A stretch of 64,000 nt of DNA, from positions 124,001 through 188,000 of the forward strand of contig NZ_JAQKPV010000004.1 of NCBI RefSeq assembly GCF_028200735.1, in the 5' to 3' direction. The notes beneath the pieces were generated by a model. That model worked only from the letters and a program-made list of their open reading frames with translations, ran no database searches and was not told where the DNA came from. This DNA is from Streptomyces sp. ACA25. Lineage in GTDB: Bacteria; Actinomycetota; Actinomycetes; Streptomycetales; Streptomycetaceae. Shown piece after piece: positions 1 to 12,023 of the stretch. Both the position numbers and the translations under genes were made by a program. Position 1 is the stretch's first letter, and each line of letters opens with the position of its first letter.

Positions 1-1
1 C

Positions 2-622
2 TTCCGCTACCTGGAGCTGCGGGTCGGCCCTGGGGTGTTCGTGCCCCGTCCGGAGACCGAGTCCGTGGTGGGCTGGGCGATAGAGGCCGTGCGGGCGATG
101 GACGTGGCCGAGCCGGTCGTCGTCGACCTGTGCACCGGCTCCGGTGCCATCGCGCTCGCCCTCGCCCAGGAGGTGCCGCGGTCCCGGGTGCACGCGGTCG
201 AGCTGGACGAGGGAGCGCTGGCGTGGGCCCGCCGCAACGTGGAGGGCTCACGCGTCGTCCTGCACCACGGCGACGCCCTCTCCGCGCTCCCCGAGCTGGA
301 CGGCCAGGTGGACCTCGTCATCTCCAACCCGCCCTACATCCCGCTCACCGAATGGGAGCGGGTCGCCCCGGAGGCCCGGGACCACGACCCGGAGCTGTCC
401 CTGTTCTCCGGCGAGGACGGCCTGGACACCATCCGCGGCCTGGAGCGCACCGCCCACCGGCTGCTGCGCCCGGGCGGTGTCATCGTCGTGGAACACGCCG
501 ACACCCAGGGCGGGCAGGTGCCCTGGCTCTTCCCCGAGGATCAGGGGTGGGCGGACGCGGCCGACCGTCCGGACCTCAACAACCGGCCACGGTTCACCAC
601 CGCCCGGCGTGTCGCCCCCTGA
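2..622 (+). CDS. prmC: Peptide chain release factor N5-glutamine methyltransferase PrmC (5' truncated)
   Basis: The frame is open from base 2, so the gene starts upstream of the window. The 206 visible residues begin FRYLELRVGPG, just before the conserved PRPETE segment, so only the N-terminal helical domain (about 75-80 residues) should be missing. The Rossmann SAM-binding motif DLCTGSG lies near visible residue 45 and the catalytic NPPY, which binds the target glutamine amide, at about 109-112. PrmC methylates the GGQ glutamine of release factors RF1 and RF2 and so speeds translation termination in the cytoplasm. It is followed after 53 bp by the threonylcarbamoyl-AMP synthase gene, a common actinobacterial pairing that combines two translation-quality functions. 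The GTG at 35 is internal and is not the real start. Confidence 0.95.
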   Translation, partial: FRYLELRVGPGVFVPRPETESVVGWAIEAVRAMDVAEPVVVDLCTGSGAIALALAQEVPRSRVHAVELDEGALAWARRNVEGSRVVLHHGDALSALPELDGQVDLVISNPPYIPLTEWERVAPEARDHDPELSLFSGEDGLDTIRGLERTAHRLLRPGGVIVVEHADTQGGQVPWLFPEDQGWADAADRPDLNNRPRFTTARRVAP

Positions 623-675
623 CCGGGACGGCCACCGGAGCAACAGTTGTCGCAGGACGAAGAGGAGCATGAGTG

Positions 676-1323
676 ATGGCACGGCGCTACGACTGCACCG
701 ACGTCGTCGACCGCAAGCACGGGCTGCGCGAGGCGGCCTCCGCGGTGCGCCGTGGTGACCTGGTCGTACTGCCCACCGACACCGTCTACGGGGTCGGTGC
801 GGACGCCTTCAACAACAAGGCCGTGAACAACCTGCTGGAGGCGAAGGGAAGGGGCCGCGGCATGCCCTCCCCGGTGCTGGTGGGCTCCCCGAACACGCTG
901 CACGGGCTGGTCACCGACATGTCCGAGCAGGCGTGGGAGCTGGTCGACGCGTTCTGGCCCGGGGCGCTGACCCTGGTCGCCCGGCATCAGCCGTCCCTGG
1001 CCTGGGACCTGGGAGAGACCCGCGGCACGGTCGCGGTGCGGATGCCGCTGCACCCGGTTGCCCTGGAGCTGCTCAAGGAGGTCGGCCCGATGGCCGTCTC
1101 CAGTGCCAACCTCACCGGCCACCCGGCGCCGCAGACCTGCGACGAGGCCTCCGGCATGCTCGGCGACAGCGTCGCCGTCCTTCTCGACGGCGGTCCGACC
1201 CCGGACACCGTGCCGTCCTCGATCGTCGACCTCACCGGCCGGGTTCCCGTGCTGCTGCGCGCGGGAGCCGTGAGCGAGGAGGAGCTGCGCAAGGTCGTAC
1301 CCGACCTGGAGACCTCCCATTGA
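676..1323 (+). CDS. tsaC: L-threonylcarbamoyladenylate synthase (Sua5/YrdC/YwlC family)
   Basis: This 215-residue YrdC-fold enzyme makes threonylcarbamoyl-AMP from threonine, bicarbonate and ATP, the first step of t6A37 tRNA modification. The signature VVLPTDTVYGVGADAF is near residues 27-42, the basic AKGRGRGMPSPVLVGS segment follows, and the SSANLTG nucleotide-binding motif is near residue 140. The length fits the short YrdC/TsaC type without the extra Sua5 domain. ATG 676 is preferred over the adjacent GTG at 673 because it gives the usual MARRYDC start and better spacing from the AGGAG at 662-666. Its TGA overlaps the TTG start of the next gene, so the two are probably translationally coupled. 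Confidence 0.93.
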   Translation: MARRYDCTDVVDRKHGLREAASAVRRGDLVVLPTDTVYGVGADAFNNKAVNNLLEAKGRGRGMPSPVLVGSPNTLHGLVTDMSEQAWELVDAFWPGALTLVARHQPSLAWDLGETRGTVAVRMPLHPVALELLKEVGPMAVSSANLTGHPAPQTCDEASGMLGDSVAVLLDGGPTPDTVPSSIVDLTGRVPVLLRAGAVSEEELRKVVPDLETSH

Positions 1324-1979
1324 CCGCGCCCGCGGAGAGCGGCATAACGCGGCCCGATTCCGGAGGAGCCCCGCAGATCTTCCGGATACTCCACGTCAGC
1401 ACCGGTAACGTCTGCCGGTCGCCCATCACCGAACGGCTGACCCGCCAGGCTGTCGCGGACCGGCTCGGGGGCACCGGGGGACTGGTCGTGGAGAGCGCCG
1501 GCACCTGGGGGCACGAGGGTGCCCCGATGGAGGAGCACGCCGCTCAGGTGCTCACCGAGTTCGGTGCCGACCCCGGCGGATTTCTCGGCCGTGAACTGCT
1601 CGACGAACACGTCATCCACGCCGACCTGGTGCTCACCGCCACCCGCGATCACCGGGCGCAGGTGATTTCGATGGGGCACTCGGCCGGGTTGCGCACCTTC
1701 ACCCTGAAGGAGTTCACCCGCCTGGTGCGCGCCATCGACATGACCACCCTGCCGGCTCCGGACTCCCCGGACGCCCTGGTGGTGCGGGCCCGGGCGCTGG
1801 CGAGGGCGGCGGCGGCGCTGCGCGGCTGGCTGCTGGCGCCCAGCGCCGAGGCGGACGAGGTGCAGGACCCCTACGGGGCGCCTATCCCGTACTTCCGCAG
1901 CATCCGGACGGAGATCCACGCCGCGCTCGACCCGGTGGTCACCGCGCTGACCGGGGTGGCCGGGCGGCGCGTGCGCTGA
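1320..1979 (+). CDS. Low-molecular-weight protein-tyrosine-phosphatase-like protein with Ser in place of the catalytic Cys
   Basis: A 219-residue LMW-PTP/arsenate-reductase-like fold. The start is assigned to TTG 1320, which overlaps the upstream stop (TTGA) and follows a GGAG at about 1307-1310; no other start codon lies before the conserved P-loop. The P-loop reads HVSTGNVCRSP at residues 25-35, where active enzymes have CTGNICRSP. The nucleophilic Cys is therefore Ser27, while the second Cys (Cys32) and Arg33 are kept. The general-acid-like DPY is also present (VQDPYGAPIPYF, near residues 181-192). The fold is clear, but classical Cys-phosphate catalysis is not expected. It could be a phosphotyrosine-binding pseudo-enzyme or have another activity. 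It lies between tRNA modification and envelope-glycan genes. Confidence 0.8.
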   Translation: MTAPAESGITRPDSGGAPQIFRILHVSTGNVCRSPITERLTRQAVADRLGGTGGLVVESAGTWGHEGAPMEEHAAQVLTEFGADPGGFLGRELLDEHVIHADLVLTATRDHRAQVISMGHSAGLRTFTLKEFTRLVRAIDMTTLPAPDSPDALVVRARALARAAAALRGWLLAPSAEADEVQDPYGAPIPYFRSIRTEIHAALDPVVTALTGVAGRRVR

Positions 1980-2113
1980 CGCCGGGTAGAACCCCGGTCA
2001 CCCGGCGTTGACCAGGTGCGGGAGGGCGGGCTGATCCGGCCGACGGTCATACGGACCGGCTCTTCCAGCAGACTAGGGTGTGGGGCCTAAGCCGAGACCA
2101 CGCTGGGGAGCCC

Positions 2114-3469
2114 GTGCGCGAATACCTGCTGACGCTCTGTGTGGCGGCGGCCGTCACCTATCTGCTGACGGGCCCGGTGCGGAAGTTCGCGATCGCCGCC
2201 GGAGCGATGCCGCAGATCCGTGCGCGCGACGTGCACCGTGAGCCGACCCCCCGGCTCGGCGGTATCGCGATGTTCGGCGGTCTGTGCGCCGGGCTGTTCG
2301 TGGCCTCGCAACTGACGAACGTCGGCACGGTCTTCCAGATGTCGGACGAACCGCGGGCACTGCTGTCCGGGGCCGGGCTCATCTGGTTGCTCGGCGTCCT
2401 GGACGACAAGTGGGGCATCGACGCGCTGGTGAAGCTGGGCTGCCAGATGATCGCCGCCGGAGTCATGGTGCTCCAGGGGCTGACCATCCTGTGGCTCCCG
2501 GTCCCGGGCGTCGGCGTGGTCGCCCTGACGCCTCCGCAGGGCACGCTGCTGACCGTCGCCCTGGTCGTCGTCACCATCAACGCGGTGAACTTCGTGGACG
2601 GCCTGGACGGGCTTGCCGCCGGCATGGTGTGCATCGCGGCCTGCGCGTTCTTCCTCTACGCCTACCGGCTCTGGTACGGCTACGGCATCGAGGCCGCGGC
2701 CCCGGCGACGCTGTTCGCGGCGGTGCTGATGGGCATGTGTCTGGGCTTCCTGCCGCACAACATGCATCCGGCGCGGATCTTCATGGGAGATTCGGGGTCC
2801 ATGCTGCTGGGCTTGGTGCTGGCCGCGGGCGCGGTGTCCATCACCGGTCAGGTCGACCCGGATGCCATCGGCCTGTTCACCGGTTCGGTGCGGGCCACCG
2901 TGCACGAGATGGTGCCGGTCTACATCCCGCTGCTGCTGCCGCTGACGATCATCGCGGTGCCGGTCGCCGACCTGCTGATGGCGATCATCCGGCGCACCTG
3001 GAACGGCCATTCACCGTTCGCCGCCGACCGCGGCCACCTGCACCACCGGCTGCTGGAGATCGGCCACTCGCACAGCCGTGCGGTCCTGATCATGTACTTC
3101 TGGTCCGCGCTGATCGCCTTCGGCGCCATCGGATACTCGGTGCGCTCCGACAGCCTCATCGTGGTGCCGAGCATCATGGTGCTGAGCGCGCTGGGGCTGG
3201 TGCTGCTGCTCCTGCCGCGCTTCACCCCGCGGGTGCCGCGCTGGGCTCAGCGGCTGGTGCCGCCGCGCTACCGCCTGCCCGAGCAGGACGCCGCGGGGCC
3301 GGAGCGGCCGGGTACGGAGGTCGAGAAGGCGCAGGAGGCGGACAGCGCACACGCGGGCGCACGGAGCGCGCGGAGCGGGCTGAACGGCGCCACGGCAGTG
3401 GGGGAGCGGCAGCGCTTCGCGGAGCGCCGCCGGATCGAACGTGGCCGGAAGCCCGCCGGCCGCAGCTGA
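2114..3469 (+). CDS. MraY/WecA-family polyprenyl-phosphate N-acetylhexosamine-1-phosphate transferase
   Basis: A 451-residue polytopic membrane protein with about ten hydrophobic segments. The family's catalytic signatures are in order: LLGVLDDKWGID (metal-binding DD), NAVNFVDGLDGLAAG, HPARIFMGDSGSMLLG and the His-rich RGHLHHRLLEIGHSH loop. These fit WecA/TagO-type enzymes that transfer GlcNAc-1-P to undecaprenyl or decaprenyl phosphate, starting teichoic-acid or arabinogalactan-linker type glycans, rather than MraY itself. The C-terminal 70 residues are charged and probably cytoplasmic. GTG 2114 is chosen because GGGGAG at 2105-2110 is well spaced; an in-frame GTG at 2078 has no comparable site. 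It lies 180 bp upstream of the atp operon, as is usual in Streptomyces. Confidence 0.9.
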   Translation: MREYLLTLCVAAAVTYLLTGPVRKFAIAAGAMPQIRARDVHREPTPRLGGIAMFGGLCAGLFVASQLTNVGTVFQMSDEPRALLSGAGLIWLLGVLDDKWGIDALVKLGCQMIAAGVMVLQGLTILWLPVPGVGVVALTPPQGTLLTVALVVVTINAVNFVDGLDGLAAGMVCIAACAFFLYAYRLWYGYGIEAAAPATLFAAVLMGMCLGFLPHNMHPARIFMGDSGSMLLGLVLAAGAVSITGQVDPDAIGLFTGSVRATVHEMVPVYIPLLLPLTIIAVPVADLLMAIIRRTWNGHSPFAADRGHLHHRLLEIGHSHSRAVLIMYFWSALIAFGAIGYSVRSDSLIVVPSIMVLSALGLVLLLLPRFTPRVPRWAQRLVPPRYRLPEQDAAGPERPGTEVEKAQEADSAHAGARSARSGLNGATAVGERQRFAERRRIERGRKPAGRS

Positions 3470-3530
3470 AGGGCCATCTGCGGCAACGCGGTTACCCCGT
3501 TGGTGTGAGTTCCTGCACACGAACTGGGTA

Positions 3531-3565
3531 AAGACCTCATCAAATAGTTTGTGATAGCGTTCACG
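3531..3565 (+). promoter_or_regulatory. Candidate atp operon promoter with a CRP-like half-site pair
   Basis: The only AT-rich patch between the transferase gene and atpI. TGTGA-TAGCGT-TCACG at 3550-3565 matches the TGTGA-N6-TCACA CRP consensus in nine of ten defined positions. The inner TAGCGT (3555-3560) could also serve as a -10, with a weak AAGACC -35 at 3531-3536 and an 18 bp spacer. The promoter role is inferred; regulation by Streptomyces Crp is a hypothesis. Confidence 0.4.
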
Positions 3566-3648
3566 AGTCTCGGCAGGGCAGGTGCTGCCGCCGGGGCGAG
3601 CTCGTCAATGACGACAGTGTTCCCGAAGCCGCCGGAGATTCCCTTCCC

Positions 3649-4083
3649 ATGAAGCCCAACGACGCCCGGATCCTCCGAGGCGCCGCGATCTTCACTGCCG
3701 TCGCCGGCCTCATCGCCGTGGTGGCCAGTGGTCTGGTGGCGGGCTGGAGCGGTGCGGCCGGCGCAGGCCTCGGAGTTCTCGTGGCCGCCGGATTCTTCGG
3801 CCCCGGCCTGTACGTGCTGAGCCGGGTGGCTCACCGCTGGCCGGAGCTGCTCTTCGGGGCTGCCTTCCTGATCTACACCACCCAGGTCGTGGTGCTGGTC
3901 GTTCTCATGCTCGTGCTCCGCGACGCCTCCTTCCTGCACGGCCGGGCTTTCGCCACCGGCGTGATGACGGGCATGGTCGCCTGGCTGGCCGGGCAGATCT
4001 GGTCGAACCTGAAGGTCAAGACCCTCTACGTCGATCCGGAGGCGGCCTCCGGGGCGTCCTCCGGTCCGGAGGGCCGGGCGTGA
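3649..4083 (+). CDS. atpI: ATP synthase subunit I (AtpI)
   Basis: A 144-residue membrane protein with four predicted transmembrane segments, near residues 12-34, 38-60, 66-90 and 101-120, and a short charged tail rich in Glu, Ala and Ser. AtpI is not part of the final enzyme; in other bacteria it helps assemble the c-ring. It is identified mainly by position, as the first gene before atpB in the F1Fo operon, and by its topology. The start ATG follows a GGAG at 3634-3637, rather far upstream. The 268 bp to atpB is the longest gap in the operon and contains no other gene I can support. Confidence 0.85.
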   Translation: MKPNDARILRGAAIFTAVAGLIAVVASGLVAGWSGAAGAGLGVLVAAGFFGPGLYVLSRVAHRWPELLFGAAFLIYTTQVVVLVVLMLVLRDASFLHGRAFATGVMTGMVAWLAGQIWSNLKVKTLYVDPEAASGASSGPEGRA

Positions 4084-4351
4084 CGCACGGCGGGGAGCAC
4101 TCGGAGCGCAGGGGCGGCATAAACCCGCCCTCCGCGGGCTGCTATCGTCCGTCGCCGAGAGCTCGGCTGATACATCGGAACGCGCGCTGTGCGGGACAGC
4201 CGCGTCACTGCCCCGGCTCCGACCGGGCCGCCCGGCCGGTGCCGACCGGCTCCCTCTCCCGTCACATTCAGTCCAGTGCCGTCCCGTGGCGTGCCGCCAC
4301 GCCGACACATCGAGGTTGCCGTATCCATGCGTCACGCCGAAGGAGCTCACG

Positions 4352-5161
4352 GTGATTAGCGACCAGATGCTCGCCTTCGAGACCGACTGCCATCTGTTCC
4401 AGGACTGCGGCTACCCCGCGCCCTCGGTCTGGTCGTTCATCTTCGAGCCGATGTTCAGCATCGGGCCGGTGGATTTCGACAAGCCCATGCTGCTGGCGAT
4501 TATCAGCACCGTGGTCGTGATCGGGTTCTTCTGGAAGGCGTTCGCCCGTCCGAAGGTGGTGCCGGGCAAGTTCCAGATGGTGGCCGAGATCCTCTACGAC
4601 TTCGTCCGCAAGGGCATCGCCCGCGAGGTGATCGGCAAGAAGGGGGAGAGGTTCGTACCCCTTCTCGTCTCGCTGTTCTTCTTCGTCTGGATGATGAACC
4701 TCTGGGCGGTCGTCCCGCTGGCACAGCTGCCGGCCACGTCGATCATCTCGTACCCGGTGGCGCTCGCCCTGGTGGTCTGGGTCACCTACATGACGGTGAC
4801 CTTCCAGTCGAACGGGTTCGTCGGCGGTATCCGCAACCTGTGCGTGCCCGGAGGGCTCCCCAAGGGGATCTACATTCTCCTCACGCCGCTGGAGCTGCTG
4901 TCGAACGTCTTCGTCCGGCCGTTCACGCTGGCGGTGCGACTCTTCGCCAACATGTTCGCCGGGCATGTCCTGATCCTGGTCTTCCTGATCGGCACCTGGT
5001 ACACCCTCGGCACCGTCATCGGCACGTTCTACGCCGTGACCTCGCTGTTCATGACCCTGCTGATCACCGCCTTCGAGATCTTCATTCAGGCCCTGCAGGC
5101 GTACGTGTTCACCGTGCTGACCGCGACCTACATCTCCGGTGCGCTCGAAGAAGCCCACTGA
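4352..5161 (+). CDS. atpB: F1Fo ATP synthase subunit a
   Basis: A 269-residue integral membrane stator subunit that forms the two proton half-channels next to the c-ring. The diagnostic fifth-helix motif PFTLAVRLFANMFAGH carries the essential Arg that keeps the half-channels apart, and the last helix ends with TAFEIFIQALQAYVFTVLTATYI. GTG 4352 is chosen because AGGAG at 4341-4345 is correctly spaced; an in-frame ATG at 4286 would add 22 unconserved residues. The N-terminal Cys pair (CHLFQDCGYP) is typical of streptomycete AtpB. Confidence 0.96.
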   Translation: MISDQMLAFETDCHLFQDCGYPAPSVWSFIFEPMFSIGPVDFDKPMLLAIISTVVVIGFFWKAFARPKVVPGKFQMVAEILYDFVRKGIAREVIGKKGERFVPLLVSLFFFVWMMNLWAVVPLAQLPATSIISYPVALALVVWVTYMTVTFQSNGFVGGIRNLCVPGGLPKGIYILLTPLELLSNVFVRPFTLAVRLFANMFAGHVLILVFLIGTWYTLGTVIGTFYAVTSLFMTLLITAFEIFIQALQAYVFTVLTATYISGALEEAH

Positions 5162-5226
5162 GAGACGCAGACCACCCCCGACCCGCAAGAAGTCCGGCGG
5201 ACACACCCGCCGGCCAACCCAGATAA

Positions 5227-6876
<1,650 letters not shown>

Positions 6877-6987
6877 CGGCGGGCGCAGCGACACCAGCCG
6901 CACAACCAACTCAAGAAGCATATTCAGCGGCCCGAGTTGGGCCGTACGAAGAACTTACGGTCCCAACAAGGAGAGCAGGGAACCCAG

Positions 6988-8559
6988 ATGGCGGAGCTCA
7001 CGATCCGGCCGGATGAGATCCGGGATGCGCTGGAGAATTTCGTCCAGTCGTACAAGCCGGACGCGGCCTCGCGGGAAGAGGTCGGGACGGTCAGCGCTGC
7101 CGGTGACGGCATCGCGAAGGTCGAGGGGCTCCCCTCGGCCATGGCGAACGAACTGCTGAAGTTCGAGGACGGGACCCTCGGTCTCGCTCTCAACCTGGAG
7201 GAGCGCGAGATCGGCGCGGTCGTCCTCGGCGAGTTCAGCGGCATCGAGGAGGGCCAGCCGGTGCAGCGCACCGGTGAGGTGCTCTCCGTCGGCGTCGGCG
7301 ACGGCTACCTCGGCCGGGTCGTCGACCCGCTGGGCAACGCGATCGACGGCCTCGGCGAGATCGAGACCACCGGCCGCCGCGCGCTGGAGCTGCAGGCCCC
7401 CACGGTGATGGACCGCAAGTCGGTCCACCAGCCGATGGAGACCGGCTACAAGGCCGTGGACACCATGACCCCGGTCGGCCGCGGCCAGCGTCAGCTGATC
7501 ATCGGTGACCGGCAGACCGGCAAGACCGCCCTCGCGGTCGACACCATCATCAACCAGCGCGACAACTGGCGCTCCGGTGACCCGGAGAAGCAGGTCCGCT
7601 GCATCTACGTCGCGATCGGCCAGAAGGGATCCACCATCGCCTCCGTGCGGGGTGCCCTGGAGGAGGCCGGCGCCCTGGAGTACACGACCATCGTCGCGGC
7701 TCCGGCGTCCGACCCGGCCGGCTTCAAGTACATCGCCCCGTACACCGGCTCGGCCATCGGCCAGCACTGGATGTACGACGGCAAGCACGTCCTGATCATC
7801 TTCGACGACCTGTCGAAGCAGGCCGACGCCTACCGCGCCGTCTCCCTGCTGCTGCGCCGCCCGCCGGGCCGCGAGGCCTACCCGGGTGACGTCTTCTACC
7901 TGCACTCCCGCCTGCTCGAGCGCTGCGCCAAGCTCTCCGACGAGCTGGGTGCCGGCTCGATGACCGGTCTGCCGATCGTCGAGACCAAGGCGAACGACGT
8001 CTCGGCGTTCATCCCGACCAACGTCATCTCCATCACCGACGGCCAGTGCTTCCTGGAGTCCGACCTGTTCAACGCCGGGGTCCGCCCCGCCCTGAACGTC
8101 GGCATCTCGGTCTCCCGGGTCGGCGGCTCGGCGCAGCACCCGGCGGTCAAGCAGGTCACCGGTTCGCTGCGGGTGGACCTCGCCCAGTTCCGTGAGCTGG
8201 AGGCGTTCTCCGCTTTCGGCTCCGACCTGGACGCGGCATCCAAGGCCGCCCTGGAGCGTGGTAAGCGCATGGTGGAGCTGCTCAAGCAGGAGCAGTACGC
8301 CCCGTACGCCACGGAGAACCAGGTCGTCTCCATCTGGGCCGGCACCAACGGGCTCATGGACGACATCCCGGTCAGCGACATCCGTCGCTTCGAGCAGGAG
8401 CTGCTCGACTACCTCGGCCGCGAGCACAAGGACCTGATGACCGGGATCCGCGAGGGCGGCAAGATGTCCAAGGACACCCTGCAGGCCGTCGGCGGTGCGG
8501 TCAACAAGTTCAAGCAGCAGTTCGAGACGGCGGACGGCAAGCTGCTGGGCGAGGGCTGA
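6988..8559 (+). CDS. atpA: F1Fo ATP synthase subunit alpha
   Basis: A 523-residue non-catalytic nucleotide-binding subunit of the F1 head. The P-loop [15 protein letters not shown] is near residues 172-186, followed by the conserved [11 protein letters not shown] and the [20 protein letters not shown] segment. ATG 6988 gives the standard MAELTIRP start; an in-frame GTG 51 bases upstream (6937) adds unconserved residues. A 111 bp gap with a small GGCCC/GGGCC hairpin separates it from atpH. It is followed 2 bp later by atpG. Confidence 0.97.
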   Translation: MAELTIRPDEIRDALENFVQSYKPDAASREEVGTVSAAGDGIAKVEGLPSAMANELLKFEDGTLGLALNLEEREIGAVVLGEFSGIEEGQPVQRTGEVLSVGVGDGYLGRVVDPLGNAIDGLGEIETTGRRALELQAPTVMDRKSVHQPMETGYKAVDTMTPVGRGQRQLIIGDRQTGKTALAVDTIINQRDNWRSGDPEKQVRCIYVAIGQKGSTIASVRGALEEAGALEYTTIVAAPASDPAGFKYIAPYTGSAIGQHWMYDGKHVLIIFDDLSKQADAYRAVSLLLRRPPGREAYPGDVFYLHSRLLERCAKLSDELGAGSMTGLPIVETKANDVSAFIPTNVISITDGQCFLESDLFNAGVRPALNVGISVSRVGGSAQHPAVKQVTGSLRVDLAQFRELEAFSAFGSDLDAASKAALERGKRMVELLKQEQYAPYATENQVVSIWAGTNGLMDDIPVSDIRRFEQELLDYLGREHKDLMTGIREGGKMSKDTLQAVGGAVNKFKQQFETADGKLLGEG

Positions 8560-8561
8560 GC

Positions 8562-10948
<2,387 letters not shown>

Positions 10949-10959
10949 TCCACGCCCGT

Positions 10960-10996
10960 GGGCGGGGGGCGGGGCACACCGTCCCGTCCCCCGCCC
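10960..10996 (+). terminator. Stem-loop in the atpD-atpC gap
   Basis: Left arm 10960-10975 pairs with right arm 10981-10996 over 16 positions (14 Watson-Crick and 2 G-U pairs) around a 5-base loop. There is no U-tract. Its position inside the operon suggests a partial terminator or an RNA processing/stability element rather than the operon end. Confidence 0.6.
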
Positions 10997-11047
10997 GCAC
11001 CCCATACTTCTGAACACTTCAGGACATCCCAGTGATGAGGAGCCATC

Positions 11048-11434
11048 GTGGCTGAGCTGCACGTCGAGTTGGTCGCCGCCGACCGCAAGGTCTGGTCGGG
11101 CAAGGCCGGCCTGGTCGTCGCGCGCACCACGTCGGGCGACATCGGCATCATGCCCAACCACCAGCCGCTGATGGGCGTGCTGGAGACGGGTCCGGTGACG
11201 ATCCGCACGACGGGGGAGAGCGGGGAAGGCACGGTGGTCGCCGCGGTGCACGGCGGCTTCATCTCGTACACGGAAGGTAAGCTGTCGCTGCTGGCCGAGG
11301 TCGCCGAGCTGGCCGACGAGATCGACGTCGCGCGGGCCGAGCGGGCGCTCGACCAGGCGAAGGCCGCGGTGGACGCCGCCGCCGAGCGGCGTGCGGAGAT
11401 CCGGCTCGCGGCCGCCACGAGAAAGCACCGCTGA
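11048..11434 (+). CDS. atpC: F1Fo ATP synthase subunit epsilon
   Basis: A 128-residue subunit with an N-terminal beta-sandwich (residues 1-85: VELVAADRKVWSG, the conserved GDIGIMPNHQPLMGVL) and a C-terminal helical hairpin starting at LADEIDVARAERALDQA, which can inhibit ATP hydrolysis. The start is GTG 11048 after a GAGGAG. It is the last atp gene; the DUF2550 gene follows 54 bp later in the same orientation. Confidence 0.95.
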   Translation: MAELHVELVAADRKVWSGKAGLVVARTTSGDIGIMPNHQPLMGVLETGPVTIRTTGESGEGTVVAAVHGGFISYTEGKLSLLAEVAELADEIDVARAERALDQAKAAVDAAAERRAEIRLAAATRKHR

Positions 11435-11488
11435 CGCGGGTACCCGGGCGAACTGAAGAGATCCACTGAGGCGAGGAGGTCGGTCGGT

Positions 11489-11935
11489 ATGGTCCTCGCT
11501 CTGGTCGGGATCGGCGCGCTGATCGCGCTGGTGCTGCTGGGGCTGCTCGCCTTCGGCGTGCGGCGACGACTGATCCAGCGCTTCGGTGGCACCTTCGACT
11601 GCAGCGCGCGCTGGGTCCCCCCGGCCCCCGGTCAGTCGCCCGGCAAGGGCTGGGTCTACGGTGTCGCGCGGTACAGCGGGGACCACGTCGAGTGGTTCCG
11701 GGTCTTCTCCTATTCGATTCGCCCGCGGCAGACGCTGCAGCGCGACGGGATCGAGGTCCGGGACCGTCGGCAGCCGAACGGCGACGAGGAACTTGCCCTG
11801 CTGTCGGGGGCGTTCATTCTCACCTGCCGGCACGGCGGCCAGGACCTCGAGCTGGCCATGAGCGAGGACGCGCTCACCGGCTTCCTGGCCTGGCTGGAGG
11901 CTGCTCCTCCCGGCCAGCGCGTGAACGTCGCCTGA
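11489..11935 (+). CDS. DUF2550 domain membrane protein
   Basis: A 148-residue protein with one N-terminal transmembrane segment (about residues 1-22) followed by RRRLIQRFGGTFDCSARW, the DUF2550 signature, and a cytoplasmic domain with WVYGVARYSGDHVEWFRVFSY. Family members sit directly after atpC in most actinobacteria, but no biochemical function is established. The ATG follows a strong GAGGAGG at 11473-11479. The position suggests co-transcription with the ATP synthase and a role near the membrane, which is an inference only. Confidence 0.88.
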   Translation: MVLALVGIGALIALVLLGLLAFGVRRRLIQRFGGTFDCSARWVPPAPGQSPGKGWVYGVARYSGDHVEWFRVFSYSIRPRQTLQRDGIEVRDRRQPNGDEELALLSGAFILTCRHGGQDLELAMSEDALTGFLAWLEAAPPGQRVNVA

Positions 11936-12023
11936 CTCCTGCTTGTCTCCCGTGAGGCACGTTTCCCCACGGGGAAGCTCTCCCGCCATGGAGACGCCCG
12001 CGCCTGGTTCCCCGTTGCTGCGC

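Noticed and set aside
3508..3525. AGTTC-N8-GAACT inverted repeat before atpI
   Set aside because: The arms are only 5 bp and the element lies upstream of the likely promoter; it is too weak to call without conservation data.
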